Shown here: positions 1-10,278 of the stretch, piece after piece | How positions within the stretch are numbered: the first letter of the stretch is position 1 | How the letters are laid out: every line of letters starts with the position of its first letter | Assembly (NCBI RefSeq): GCF_964340395.1 | Contig: NC_135559.1 | Location: forward strand, 19,418,150 to 19,482,149 | DNA length: 64,000 nt | Origin: Glandiceps talaboti | Lineage: Eukaryota > Hemichordata > Enteropneusta > Spengelidae | Direction of reading: 5' to 3' | Translations under genes and position numbers: made by a program | Notes under the pieces: generated by a model | The model's input: only the letters and a program-made list of their open reading frames with translations | Database searches by the model: none | Told to the model about the DNA's origin: nothing

Positions 1-152
1 TTTTACACAATATACTGTGATGATCACAGCTATGACCAACACAACCACTACAATACTGATGATGACTGGTAAAAACCATTCGTTAGGCTCATGTGTTTTC
101 AGAGGTGTGACATTTACTACGCTGGTTGTTATTTCTTCTTGGCAACGATCAA
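1..152 (-). CDS. VWDE-like exon I: juxtamembrane stalk and transmembrane helix
   Basis: The acceptor reads tttcatag before base 152. The exon starts with two bases that complete a Val codon begun in exon H, then encodes DRCQEEITTS and a short Thr/Pro-rich stalk. It ends in a strongly hydrophobic run (WFLPVIISIVVVVLVIAV then IITVY, about residues 714-736 of the reconstructed 739). The run is about 22 residues of Ile, Val and Leu with no charge, a good single-pass helix, followed by Cys-Val-Lys at the window edge. The gene continues to the left, so the cytoplasmic tail is not visible. It implies that this VWDE-like protein is membrane anchored. Seen: splice site, frame and hydrophobicity. Inferred: topology. 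Confidence 0.8.
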
Positions 153-1001
153 CTATGAAACAAAATAAATAAGATATATTTTACTAACGAGTAATGTGAA
201 AAACACACACCCCCCAAAAAATCATTAATACATTGTCAATTTTAAAACTTTTATATCTAACGATTTAGATGAATAATAGATGTTAATGACTTCTAGATGT
301 TTATTACTTTCTTATATAGTGAGGAATATATATTGTCCATCTTATACATGTGTGTGACTGCTAAGTGCCATGGAGCAAGAGAAAAAAACACTTTGAGAGA
401 ATTTTTGGTAATCGTGCACAATTTATTTACTTGGATTTTTCACCTTCACTGTTCTAGCAGGGCTCCAGTATTGTTTCATGGGAGTCAGTAGCAATGCATA
501 TGTATTAGATGAAGAATTATTATTCATGACATTGATAAAGTTCCCGTTACCTTCAGATAAATAGTCATGAATTTTCGATGTTGATCCATTCTAATAGATA
601 TGCATGTCAGCATACTCCCATGTGGTAAAACTGGACGTCTGATCGGAGACGAAATATTTTTCAAGTTTGTGTTTCTTGATAATCTTGCGAAACTTATGTG
701 ATGTTAAATCATAAAATTACAAGTGTTACGGAGCCTTCAGTAATTACAAAGGGTGGGGGATAGAGGGAATTCAGTCTCAGGCTTTTTGCATGAAAGGTGA
801 CCTTTCCCCGACTCAGTTGTGCTAAAAAGAGGCGCACCCTCAACTTTTCCCTCTCTCTAAAATATGAGTGGCAGCGATGGAATGGCAAAAAGTCTGCTGT
901 TAGACCCTCTTGATAATGAGAACAATGTACGATAGAGTCAGCACGTCGAAAGAACCTCTCTGCAAAGTTATATCGCTACAGTAGTAATACACTCGTCACA
1001 T
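153..1001. other. Intron H/I, left part, no gene seen
   Basis: AT-rich intronic sequence with no convincing coding exon. The short open frame at 297-491 has no recognisable motif. A stretch near 784-830 contains the words ctcagttgtgctaaaa, which match the 3' edge of the dispersed repeat seen at 55990 and 57290, so it may be a tail-only fragment of that family. Confidence 0.5.
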
Positions 1002-1993
1002 CACAGGGAGCTCAGGCTCAGTTAGTTTTGTTTACAAATATAAACAAAGAAGTAAACAAACAAACAAACAAACAAACAAAACACAAACACGTAAAAAACA
1101 TACAAACAAATAAACAAGTAAACAAACAAATAAACAAAACAAGTAAACAAACAAACAAGTAAACAAACACAGAATAAACCGACAAATGAGTAGATACATG
1201 AGTAAACGACAACAAACCAACAAACAAACAAACACTGCCCCACCACCCCTCCCCCCACCGGCGGGCTACATATTTGAATATGCCGGCAATTGTATAAGGG
1301 ACGTAGTATAAGGTCGTTGTATAACCTCTGGGTTAGCCACGTGACTCGCGACGGTTACATGAATATTGGAATTGTATATTCAAATAGGTAGTCCGCGTGT
1401 TCGAAACGTTTGCAACCAGCTTTAAAAATGGCAAGATACCACAGAGCAACAACTCAGAAATCGTCAGGATTTCAGCCTTTCTGTTCTTTTGCTGTCAATT
1501 TCGCCTGGTAAAAATGTGAGTTCTAAGCATATTTGTTCTAGCGAGATGGATTTTTGACTGATCTGAAGTCAATTTATGGCATTTTTTTTCAGGATATGAA
1601 AATTATAATAGTACTCCTAGTACTTGATCAGTCTCAACCCTTGTGGGTTATTTCCATATGTGACCATTTCGGGGGGGGGGGGGGGCAGTGTTTGTTTGTT
1701 CGTTGGTTTGTTGTCGTTTACTCATGTATGTATCTACTCATTTGTCAATTGATTGTGTTTGTTTGTTTACTTTTTGTTTGTTTACTTTTTGTTTGTTTGT
1801 TTGTTTGTTTGTTTGTTTGTTTGTTTGTTTGTTTGTTTGTTTGTTTGTTTGTTTGTTTGTTTGTTTGTTTGTTTGTTTGTTTGTTTGTTTTTGTTTGTTT
1901 GTTTGTTTGTTTTACTTGTTTGTGTTTTGTTTGTTTGTTTACTTGTTTGTTTATATTTGTAAATAAAACTAACTGAGCCTGAGCTCCCTGTGG
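1002..1993. repeat. Large inverted repeat with (AAAC)n and (GTTT)n arms
   Basis: The left arm (about 1002-1255) and the right arm (about 1670-1993) are reverse complements apart from length changes in the tetranucleotide tract. Both carry the outer words gggagctcaggctcagttag or its complement, the ATG-rich word atgagtagatacatgag, and an inner G/C homopolymer. The spacer of about 415 bases is unrelated. The right arm runs directly into the LINE ORF1 at 2008, so it may be that element's 5' UTR, with an inverted second copy on the left. A foldback or MITE-type element is the alternative. Confidence 0.75.
1776..1953 (+). repeat. (TTTG)n microsatellite
   Basis: Nearly uninterrupted tttg tetranucleotides. 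It is the expanded half of the inverted-repeat pair; the left arm (1045-1235) holds the complementary (AAAC)n with more interruptions. Open frames here that read as Cys-Leu-Phe-Val repeats are tract artefacts. Confidence 0.95.
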
Positions 1994-2007
1994 TCACACT
2001 CGACAAA

Positions 2008-2841
2008 ATGAAATGTAATGACTGTGAAACTACCAAAGGTGTACGCCTTGCCCAAGGTGACCTACATTTATGTAGGAAATGTGAAGGCAAGCGTTTTCCA
2101 CGATCCAGTGAGAAGGTGGACAACAACAAACACAAGATAGCCGAATGGTTCGTCCAATATTGAAAGAAGACTCGATACTTTATGTCAGACCTTGATGGTA
2201 GTTACAATAGAACAACTTCAACAATCGGTCACATACATGAACACATTTTTCGAAGATTTTAGAAATCAAGTGCAAGACCTCCTGGAAGAAAACAAAGTCC
2301 TACGTCAGAAATTAGAAGAGACGGACAGACAACTCAAAGATAGAGACAACTAAATTGAAGATTTGCAGCAATACACCCGACGAAATAATCGAGAAATACA
2401 TGGAGTACCAGAATCACGGGAAGAAAACACTGATGACATCGTGATAATGGTGGCAGAAGCAGTTGATGTACCACTTTTGTGAGCGAGATGGGCATCAGCC
2501 ATCGCCTCCCAAAGAAAATAGATCAGACTACACCCGCCATAATTGCACGGTTCACCAGAAGAAGTGTTCGTAACAGAATATACAAAGCAAAGAAACTCTT
2601 ATACAACAAGAAAACATCGGACATGGGATTATTAGCTGCTGGACAGGAAATTCACAGAGTCTACATAAATGAGCAGTTAACCATCAAGATTAAGAAGTTG
2701 TTTCACGGAGCGAACAGAATGCGTAAAGAAGCAAGATGGAAGTATCTATGGACTCAGAATGGTAAAATATTTGCTCGGAAAGAAGATGAGTCATCGGTCA
2801 TAAAGATAAATTCTGAAGAAGATATTCACTGCATAAAGTAA
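2008..2841 (+). pseudogene. LINE ORF1, broken
   Basis: Begins ATGAAATGTAATGACTGT (Met-Lys-Cys-Asn-Asp-Cys), a PHD/Cys-rich finger-like start with paired cysteines (CNDC, then LCRKC). A stop follows at about 2161. In shifted frames come a heptad-rich coiled coil (2215-2350, residues like LLEENKVLRQKLEE), the word EDLQQYTRRNN typical of LINE ORF1 after the coiled coil, and an open C-terminal part at 2479-2841. The last part reads GISHRLPKK, IIARFTRRSVRNRIYKAKKL, then WKYLWTQNGKIF and ends SEEDIHCIK. In the family this protein binds element RNA. At least three stops or frameshifts inactivate it. Confidence 0.8.
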
Positions 2842-3022
2842 TATGTACTACTGTAGGTAACGTAAGTCGCCGGTTATAAAGATAAATTCTGAAGAAGATA
2901 TTCACTGCATAAAGTAATATGTACTACTGTAGGTTACGTAAGTCGCCGGTCATAAAGATAAATTCTGAAGAAAATATTCACCGCATAAAGTAATATGTAG
3001 TGCTGTAGTTAACGTTCATTTG
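2795..3022 (+). repeat. Three tandem copies of a 76-bp unit at the ORF1 3' end
   Basis: The word cggtcataaagataaattct recurs at 2795, 2871 (one change) and 2947, giving a 76-base period. Each unit repeats the last codons and stop of ORF1 plus the spacer. 76 is not a multiple of three, but the first copy already contains the stop codon, so the duplication lies behind it and only lengthens the spacer between the ORFs. Confidence 0.9.
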
Positions 3023-3045
3023 ACAGTTTAAAACTTTATTTTCCC

Positions 3046-3376
3046 ATGGACACCAGTTCACAAGATTCTGTCATTAAATCAAATTGTACTTCACTTTCCG
3101 TAGATAACTTCAACCCAGGTACATGTCTAAATAGCAACCATCCAGCTTTCTCAGCTTTTCATTTGAACTTGATCACATCCACTCACTTCAATGCACACTC
3201 TGAACCCCTTGATCACATTCACTCACGTCAATGCACACTTGATCACATTCCTTCACTTCAATGCACACTTGATCATATGCACTCACTGCAATGCACACTC
3301 TGACCCCCCTTTTAACCAACTTAATGTTCTAAATATCTTTCAGCTCAGTAAATTTTACTCCTGTATTTTTTTTTGA
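3046..3376 (+). pseudogene. LINE ORF2, deleted: N-terminus fused to C-terminus
   Basis: The frame from 3046 begins MDTSSQDSV and reaches HPAFSAFHLN, the usual lead into the first endonuclease strand of such LINEs (FHLNIRSL). At that point (about 3170) the frame instead enters a Ser/Thr/His-rich repeat and then SEPL and FNQLNVLNIF, which in the intact frame at 41360 lies after the reverse transcriptase. The deletion therefore removed about 800-1000 codons. The join is marked by four imperfect copies of a 33-41 bp unit (tgatcacattcactcac and aatgcacact) at 3170-3300. The reading frame is lost at the poly-T near 3370. Confidence 0.75.
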
Positions 3377-3847
3377 TCTTAGAAATAATCGTTATCCCCA
3401 CAATGCATAAACATATTCATATATATCAAACCGTTCAGCTGCTAGTGGTAACTTCCGTCCACCATCAACAAAATTGAATATCACCCAACATAATTTTATA
3501 TATGCAGCGACAAAGCATTGGAATTCTTTACCATGCCCCCCTAAAAGTAAAATGTCAATGCAAAAATTCAAGATGGAACTAAGGAATTATATTTTAAGTT
3601 CTCTGTGACTTACAAATTCCAACCCTTGCGTCTCTTTGGCGTTTTCAGTAACATTTCTTGATTTTGTTGTATCTGTATTGCTTCTCACTTTATATGTACT
3701 GTCATTGTATTATAAGCATTTTTCAATATTGAGTTATGTGTATACATACAGATGTATATATTGCTGTGTGTATGTTTATGCGATTGAGTACATTTGTTTC
3801 AATTTTGAACACTTTACATTATTGAGTTATGTATATAGAGGTGTATG

Positions 3848-3910
<63 letters not shown>
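3848..3910 (+). repeat. (TG)n microsatellite in the LINE 3' UTR
   Basis: About 30 TG units. The other copy of the element has only a few TG units at the same place (41926-41945), so the expansion happened in this copy. Confidence 0.95.
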
Positions 3911-3914
<4 letters not shown>

Positions 3915-4116
3915 TCGATTCACTTTTCTTCTGTGTCCCATTATCGATTTGAAATGTAGAAAAATGTGCGGGCCATGGACAAGACTAGTTCCGCCGAACT
4001 ATGTCCATGGTCCACATCAGATAACAATTGTATATTTCTTTTGTATTCATTTTGTATATTTGTATCATATGTTTCTTTGAAAGTGTAGCTTATTTTTGTT
4101 ATCTGGTTAAATAAAT

Positions 4117-4191
4117 TTCATTCATTCATGCATTCATTCATTCATTCATTCATTCATTCATTCATTCATTCATTCATTCATTCATTCATTC
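4117..4191 (+). repeat. (CATT)n LINE 3' tail
   Basis: Uniform cattcatt repeat directly after aataaatttcattcatt. The same tail ends the copy at 42225, so the tetranucleotide belongs to the element's 3' end and not to the insertion site. Confidence 0.9.
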
Positions 4192-5039
4192 TCTCCTCAC
4201 ATCACACCTTGCAATCACTTGAATACATGGTTGTCAGCAGCGATTTGATTGATATGAGCTGATATTATGGTATCTAAATTCTGATCAACGTTATGAATTA
4301 CTGAAAAATGTTAATCTATGTAGTTTGACTTGTGTAGTATACAGTAGTCATAATAGACCTAATGATTATGCTGCAATTTGCATGAATCAAATATGGCTGC
4401 GAAAATATACTTGAGAACCAGTATTCATGCCTTAAGTAGTCTAGGCAGTTGTGAAATTGGAAGAAGTCTTGAACTTAATGAACATCGAAAGATTTTGTTG
4501 TTGATATTAGATAGACTTGATATAGCTAGCTGGCTTCAATAGGCAAAGCCATAGTCCAAGCAACTAGCCCCCATGTTATATTGTCTCCATTGCAGCCAGG
4601 ATTTGGTGTCCATCTGTATTATTATCATTTTGCATCAAAATACCTGATAACTATCCTACATAAATTGAGCCCAGTGCAGCTGTCTCCCAGGGCATAGAAA
4701 TCCCAAATTTGGCAGCAGGCAACTTTATCCAGTATGTCGCAGACAATGCTGATCATAACATTCATACCATTTACGGAAAAAAAACCATTCCATTGAATTG
4801 AGATGATAGCCACAATAACTCCTGGCATATCTATCACTAGAACCATACCACATACCTCATTTACAGCTGAACAGATTGCTGCTGTTGGCCTTGTGAATAT
4901 TGAATACTTCTTGTGATCAGAATTTCGTGGCCTGCAGTCATTGAGCTATAAAATTATGAAAGCATGATGCAAAAGATCAGACCTCTCATGCTGATCTACT
5001 ATGGAATGTGTCACTATCACTAATATCCTATTGTCCTAC
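4192..5039. other. Intronic stretch, mostly no gene seen
   Basis: No supported coding signal up to about 5040. The last 150 bases may already belong to the upstream part of the CXC-family pseudogene, but I cannot recognise motifs there. Confidence 0.4.
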
Positions 5040-7683
5040 ATGGACTGGTATGATGCAGTTAGTTCACAAAGGTGATCACCCAGGAAAATCATCAGTCTTA
5101 TTCCTACAAATGATTGGCATGAACCTAAGTGATATGACCTGCATATACTCAATACTGTTGTGTGTTTGTATGGCATTGCTCCTATTCTAACATTTGATCA
5201 GCCACTTTGGTGGAAGGCCCTAACAATACAAGAGAGTACGCCATTAGGCAGTGAAATAAGATCCATTGTAGTAATACTTGGTGGATTCCACACGGAAATG
5301 AGCTTCCTGGGCTCTATCGGACACTCAATGGCTGGTACAGGGCTACAGGAATCACTAGAGTGTGTACATGCAAGCAATGCAGTAGGCCATATGCTGAGTG
5401 GAAAAGCCATTTCAAGGGATATTCGTGGACATCTACTTGCCAGTAGAGCACTCACTGCAATTGTATTGGCAAAAGCATTCAGCATACCGGTGCCATGCAT
5501 ACAATCAGGTCAGTAAAGTGAAGTCCAACAAAAGGAACCCCATGAAGAATCCATCCCTGAGACAGATGAATGTACCACACAAGTAGATGATAGGCGTCCT
5601 GTTGGTGAAGCTCGAGGACCATGAAATCAGATCATCAATTCCAGATGTCCTCAATGCTGCAGGAAAACTGTACGATATCCTATTGGCCCGTACAATCACT
5701 GTAGAGAGCCTTCAAAACTCAAAGGTCATAAAGGAAATATCTCACAAGCTGTAGACAGAGAAAGATTCATTCCATGACCAACATACAGCAAAGTTATAGA
5801 TTCAATATCTAGAAATGGTGAGCATTTTACAAGCAATCATCAAAGTTACACATGAAGACAGTGTATGACGTTGCCAAATGTAGCAGCTTCAGGTCAAAAC
5901 AACTATACAAAGTCACTCTATCTTCACTTGCAAAGCATGGATAAGCTACAGGAACAACATCCTGAGGTCTACACACACTTTCCAAATGGTCTGCATGTTG
6001 TCAGAAGATCAAATAGATACTGGGCAGGGATATCACCCGACTTGGCTATTGAACAAGTGTGTTAATGAGGAGCATCAACATTACAGGCGGGCTCACTTGA
6101 GGACGTTGGATGGCCGAGACACAGCACTTGGAGTGGTTGTTGTCTGCCACTGCCTGTTATCAGAGGTGAATTTAGCCATGCAGGAGTTAACATGATCTGT
6201 TACCTATCTCACAAGTGAACAGCATAAAGATCTATCTCATACAAGAAAAGGACTTGTCAGACACACATGAACTTCTAGCTTTTCTGACACAACGACACCC
6301 TTTCTATCCAGACCCCTCCCTATGCAGTATTGTTACTGGTGTTACATGTGATGCCTTTGTGAATGTAGACTGTGCCAAAGCAGTTGGTGAGATGTTAATT
6401 GAAGGCATGGTTGGAAAATCCTTCTTGCAGAAATGATTCAAAAAGAAAGATCACGTTGTTAATCCCAGTAGCATTGGAGCAGTTAACCTTAGGGAGGAAG
6501 TGATCAAAATAGACCCTCAGCCTCTTTTTCAGAGACTTGTGACTGCAGGGATATGCAATGAGAACTTGGCTGAGGTATTCACATAATTATGAGTTATTCA
6601 GCTACCCTCCATTACTCTGTGAGAAAAAATACACACCATGACCTGCAAATAAAGCTTCTCTATCAGATGCTCTTTGGAGGAGGATGCCTCATGTCATACC
6701 TGTTCTATCAGAGGATATTCAGTACATACTGGATGGAGGGGCATTGTTACATAGAATCCGACACTATATATAGTGGATCAACATATGAGGAAATAAGTCA
6801 GCAGTACTGCAGTTATGTGGAGTGTCACTATAGCCGGCCAGTAGTAGTGTTTTATGGATATCTGGGTGGATCAAGTACAAAGGACACCACCTAGCAAAGA
6901 AGGACAGGGATAGCAGTTGGACCAACCGTGCATTATTCAGAGTCCATGATTTTCACGGGAACCAATAAAGACTTGCTTTCAAACAAAGAGAATAACCAGT
7001 GATTCCTTACACTGCTCAGTGAACACCTGGAGTGCCAACGATGTCACACAAAGCATGCCAGGGGGATACCGATATGATTTAATCATGCAGACTGCCATTG
7101 CTGTTGCACAAGTGGCAACTAAGCCAGCTGTCCTTGTTACTGATCTCATGATTCTTCTTTGCTTCCATTCACAGCTTATAACATTAAGTGTACGTATACT
7201 TAAGGCCACAATCCCACCATGGCATGAAAAGGACACCAAAATGCTGGAGTATTGCTGTCTTGAGAACAGTACTTGGTCCACAAGTATGTGATAATGTATT
7301 ATTCATACATGCTATTCGAGGTTGTGATGCAACATTTCAAATGTATGGGCTCGAGAAAGGAGTTGCACTGAAGTTGATGTCTACCAGTCAGCTGTTTCGG
7401 GAAATTACGGAGGTATTTACAAATGAAAACAGCACAACAATGGATGTAATAGCTGCTAAGGAAATTGCCATTGTCGTGTTATAAAATGGTCAACCTGGTG
7501 ATGCACTAGATTTTCTAAGATTGCAGCGGTTCCACCAAAAGGTAAGCATGAGCACATCTTGTGTGCAGACACAGGTGCTTCCCCATCATCAGCAGCTGCC
7601 AAGTTCTGCAGCATGTGTGTCTACTTGCAAGTGCAGGATTGGATGTGCAGATAACATTTGAAAACAAAACAATGGGGACAGTA

Positions 7684-8170
7684 TATGTGCAAGAAACCTA
7701 TAGGCTAGCCTATTGATATCGATAAGCTGACCTATAGACATCTATAGGCTGACCTATATAAACCTATAGGCTGGTTTATAGAAACCTATAGGCTGGCCTA
7801 TAGAAACCTATAGGCTGACCTATAGATATATATAGGCTGGCTTATAGAAACTTATAGGCTGACCTATAGGTGTCTATAAGCTGCCTTATAGAAACCTGTA
7901 GGATTGCCTCTAAGTTTATATAGGCCAGCCTATAGGTTTCTATAGGTCGACCTATAGAAATGGATGCAATGGATGGGCAGAGAACATTTGAAAACCAAAC
8001 AATGGGGATGGTATATGTGTAAGAAACCTATATGCTGGCCTATATACATCTATGGGCTTGCCTTTTGAAACCTATAGTCTGGCCTTTATAAACCTATAGA
8101 CAAAATGTTCTAATTCTCTATAGGATCCTATGGGCCAGCATATAGACATGTCTATAGACCCCCTATAGGT
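7684..8170. repeat. Palindromic minisatellite built on CCTATAGG
   Basis: About 20 imperfect units of roughly 20-32 bases, of the type gaaacctataggctgaccta. The core cctatagg is its own reverse complement, and many units occur in both orientations, so the array is self-complementary on a short scale. It lies between the PIN-like and CXC parts of copy A and its flanks repeat the words gaacatttgaaaac and atggggaca or atggggatg, suggesting an inserted and partly duplicated block. Confidence 0.85.
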
Positions 8171-8380
8171 TATTTCTGTAATGGATGTGCAAGATTGGAA
8201 GTATGTGCCAGTTGAAAATGATATGTATACTGCCACAATAGAACTGTAAGTGTTTAGGTGTGACTGCAAGACAGGTTGTGGCATCGGCACCAGGCAGTGC
8301 AGCTGTAGAAAGTATGGTCTTAATTGTTCCACTGGAAGCGGTCATTACAGAAGTGTGTGCACCGATATTACAAACATAGA

Positions 8381-8384
<4 letters not shown>

Positions 8385-8413
<29 letters not shown>

Positions 8414-8465
8414 TGATGATGATGATGATGATTATGATGATGATGCTGGTGGTGGTGGTGGTGAT
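8385..8465 (+). repeat. (GAC)n/(GAT)n/(GGT)n run
   Basis: Trinucleotide runs encoding an Asp tract then a Gly tract behind the CXC domain. Copy B has a shorter, differently ordered Asp/Gly tail at 23592-23650, so an acidic tail is ancestral and its length varies by slippage. Confidence 0.85.
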
Positions 8466-8857
8466 GGATTGTGATGCATAAATTGTACTTAATGGGTGGC
8501 AAGGTCGTTTCCAACATTTCTGCATGTATTTACTATGAACTGCTATGGTATCTTGATGTTTAAATTTTGGATTAATAAATTCCTAAATTTCAACTTACAA
8601 TTGTGTCGACATAACTACTCTGCAATATTAGGTATTCAAAATATATCTAAACTCTGAAATAAAATAATGGTTAATATAGTCAATCGTAGTGAACTACAAA
8701 ATAGTGGCGGCCATATTTGATTTATGAAAATTAGGCATTGTTCCACCACTTGGATTTTGGAGGACTTTTAATATGTTATTATGTTTCTGAGATATGTGGT
8801 GAAAAAATAAATTCTGTTGCAATTATGAGTTGACCCTTTTTTGCATAAAACGCTTAC

Positions 8858-8972
8858 CATGCACTTGAGTCCACATTGTCGTTGAATTTTCAGGCAGGCA
8901 TTGCAGACATTCATTGAAAAGACTGATCTCATTTTTTCCATAGCACTTCCCATTGATCAAACACGTTTCGTC
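8858..8972 (-). CDS. VWDE-like exon H: cysteine-rich segment
   Basis: The acceptor is tatttcag before base 8972 and the donor is GTAAGC after base 8858. It encodes DETCLINGKCYGKNEISLFN, then ECLQCLPENSTTMWTQVH, plus one base of a Val codon. The spacing of Cys, Asn-Gly, Cys and CxxC, with a Trp near the end, matches the small Cys-rich modules (fCxIxGxC to NxCQxC to W) that follow EGF units in VWDE-like and related surface proteins. It has one potential N-glycosylation site (NST). Exon ends in phase 1, which fits the two leading bases of exon I. Confidence 0.85.
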
Positions 8973-9393
8973 CTGAAATAACCGTACACTAAATGGATGA
9001 AAATAAACTCCACACATTTCTGAGCAGATATTGATGAATACATAAATGTTACAAAGTATCTTTGATGTGCAGGTACTGTTTTGTTTTGACCCCGAAGCTT
9101 AATTTGTAAAGATCTTCTTTCCATTGCGACCGTACTAACAAAGAGTCATATTCGTCACTACAGGGTATCAATTCCATATAATCAGTGCGTTACACATATA
9201 TGGTTTCTGTTGCCGTGCGTTTGAATAAGTAAGATTGCAAGAGTACAGGAACATGTATATGCTGACTATAGTACATCAACTCTGTGCCAATCTTGAATGA
9301 CTTGAGTCTCTTGGAGAGATAGCTGTGTACGGGTACGGACGAACGTTGCAATTGGGGAGAGAATGATACATTTATTGAATGCCATTAACTTAC
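8973..9393. other. Intron G/H
   Basis: A 421-base intron with a GT donor at 9393 and an AG acceptor at 8974-8973 (minus strand). It is the only intron of the gene here without a recognisable element. Confidence 0.7.
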
Positions 9394-9660
9394 CTTTTGG
9401 TGACATATCTCAGAATCTAAACAGTTAATACAGAGTGAATCATACGTCAACAGAAACACTGGACTACTTTCACGAACACCGTCATTGCTTAGAGTGATTT
9501 TCGTCATTTGTGTTAAAGTACCAATATCGTCCAATGATGACGCAGCTCTTCGTACACGTGGGAAGGGCAAGAGGCAGTGAACTGAAAATGCATTAAGGAA
9601 TTCGCCTTTTGATGTCTTACTTCCATCTGTTTCTAGCCATGTAGAGTCTTCTTCGAAATA
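9394..9660 (-). CDS. VWDE-like exon G
   Basis: Acceptor tattcttag before 9660, donor GTAAGT after 9394; 267 bases, phase 0 at both ends. It continues the domain begun at the end of exon F (TCHIYGMQ) with YFEEDSTWLETDG, GEFLNAFSVHCLLPFPRVRR and ends FLLTYDSLCINC then LDSEICHQK. The pattern SNDG, FLTYDSxCxxC is characteristic of VWDE-like proteins where an extracellular beta-rich unit precedes the cysteine-rich segments. RVRRAA looks like a possible dibasic/furin-type cleavage site (Arg-Val-Arg-Arg), which would allow shedding; this is inference. Confidence 0.85.
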
Positions 9661-9734
9661 CTAAGAATAAAAATAGTCAAATAACAAAATCAGAAGAAGA
9701 AGAAGAATCAGAAGAAGAATCAGAAGAATCAGAG

Positions 9735-10170
9735 AGCTATACCACAATTACAAGAAGGGTTGAATCCATCGTTCAAATTGCAAGGTCGAAGTTGGACGTG
9801 TACCTTCATGATGGGTACAGACAAATGTACGTGAATATTTAATACCAGCAAGGCTTGTTATTGTTAACATAAAAAATAATACAATTATTAAAAATAAAGC
9901 ATTTGGAATGTTTGGCTACTAGGTTTCAAAACAGTAACATGAACAAACAAATACTAATTTATGTCCATCGTATAAACTAAATGGGTTAATTTACACCTGA
10001 TCTTGAGGAGGTGGAATAAGACTATTCCATCAGAAAGTCTAATGGGATAATATAGATGTGGGGACCTTGTGGTCTCTGAAGTCCCGACTATCATCACGTA
10101 TATTACAATGGAATTTGTTCACAAACAATCATGGTTGCTAGTTATTTTCTCATGCGAATACGCAATGAGC
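9735..10170 (-). repeat. Duplicated fragment of exon C with its upstream intron
   Basis: 9735-9803 matches exon C (53493-53561) with only a few changes, including the shared run accacaattacaagaagggt. Similarity goes on in patches into the upstream intron (ggggacctt and tctctgaagtccc at about 10070; catggttgctagt at 10130) corresponding to about 53562-53760. The acceptor AG is kept, but reading inward gives VHVQLRPCNLNDGF then NPSCNCGIAL and a stop, and no donor is present. The copy begins right at a short GAA-rich stretch (9685-9730). It is a dead partial exon, about 43 kb from its source and within a later intron of the same gene. Confidence 0.85.
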
Positions 10171-10278
10171 TATAGAGCAAAAACTGACTGGGCATGTACG
10201 TAGGAATAAATATTGGCTGGGCACGTATATGTACACCCAGACAGCCAGAAAGGGAAATTCGTTTGGATCATTGACAAC

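Larger units (their letters stand above)
2008..4191 (+). mobile_element. Jockey/CR1-group LINE, copy 1, with internal ORF2 deletion
   Basis: Order seen: ORF1 remnant (2008-2841), a 76-bp tandem repeat, the N-terminus of ORF2 (from 3046), a direct join to the last part of ORF2 (from about 3290), a 3' UTR and a (CATT)n tail ending at 4191. The region from about 3290 to the tail is closely similar to 41355-42225, which fixes it as the same family. The endonuclease and reverse transcriptase core is absent, so the copy cannot be autonomous. Clade is not resolved; the ORF1 with Cys-rich start and coiled coil plus the short-repeat tail fit the CR1/L2/Rex1 part of the tree. Confidence 0.8.
5040..8474 (+). 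pseudogene. Decayed multicopy gene, copy A: PIN-like region and C-terminal CXC domain
   Basis: A chain of short open pieces in changing frames gives one ordered protein. Pieces in order: LQMIGMNLSDMTCIYS (about 5106); TFDQPLWWKA then GGFHTEMSFLG, GHSMAGTGLQE and HMLSGKA (5190-5400); GQNNYTKSLY and VVRRSNRYWAG (5890-6040); DPSLCSIVTGVTCDAFVNVD (6320); an FDGYLGGSSTKDTT-like piece (6850; Tyr for Asp here); TAIAVAQVATKPAVLVTDLM then ILLCFHS (7090-7175); HAIRGCDATFQMYGL (7305). It ends with a cysteine-rich CDCKTGCGIGTRQCSCRKYG block (8261) and an Asp-rich tail. I recognise this order from unnamed proteins present in many copies in marine invertebrate genomes. The LVTDLMILLCF stretch resembles a PIN/FEN-type acidic core and the cysteine block a tesmin/TSO1 CXC domain. 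A transposon origin is possible but unproved. Many stops and frameshifts. Confidence 0.7.

Noticed and set aside
1018-2135. Several open frames rich in Cys-Leu-Phe-Val or Gln-Thr-Asn-Lys
   Set aside because: They are translations of the (AAAC)n and (GTTT)n tracts on both strands, with no start context or motif.
5198-5500. Minus-strand 100-codon frame
   Set aside because: It is the antisense of the CXC-family segment with FDQPLWWKA and GGFHTEMSF.
7684-8170. CRISPR-like short palindromic repeats
   Set aside because: Units are contiguous and variable, with no constant repeat-spacer structure.
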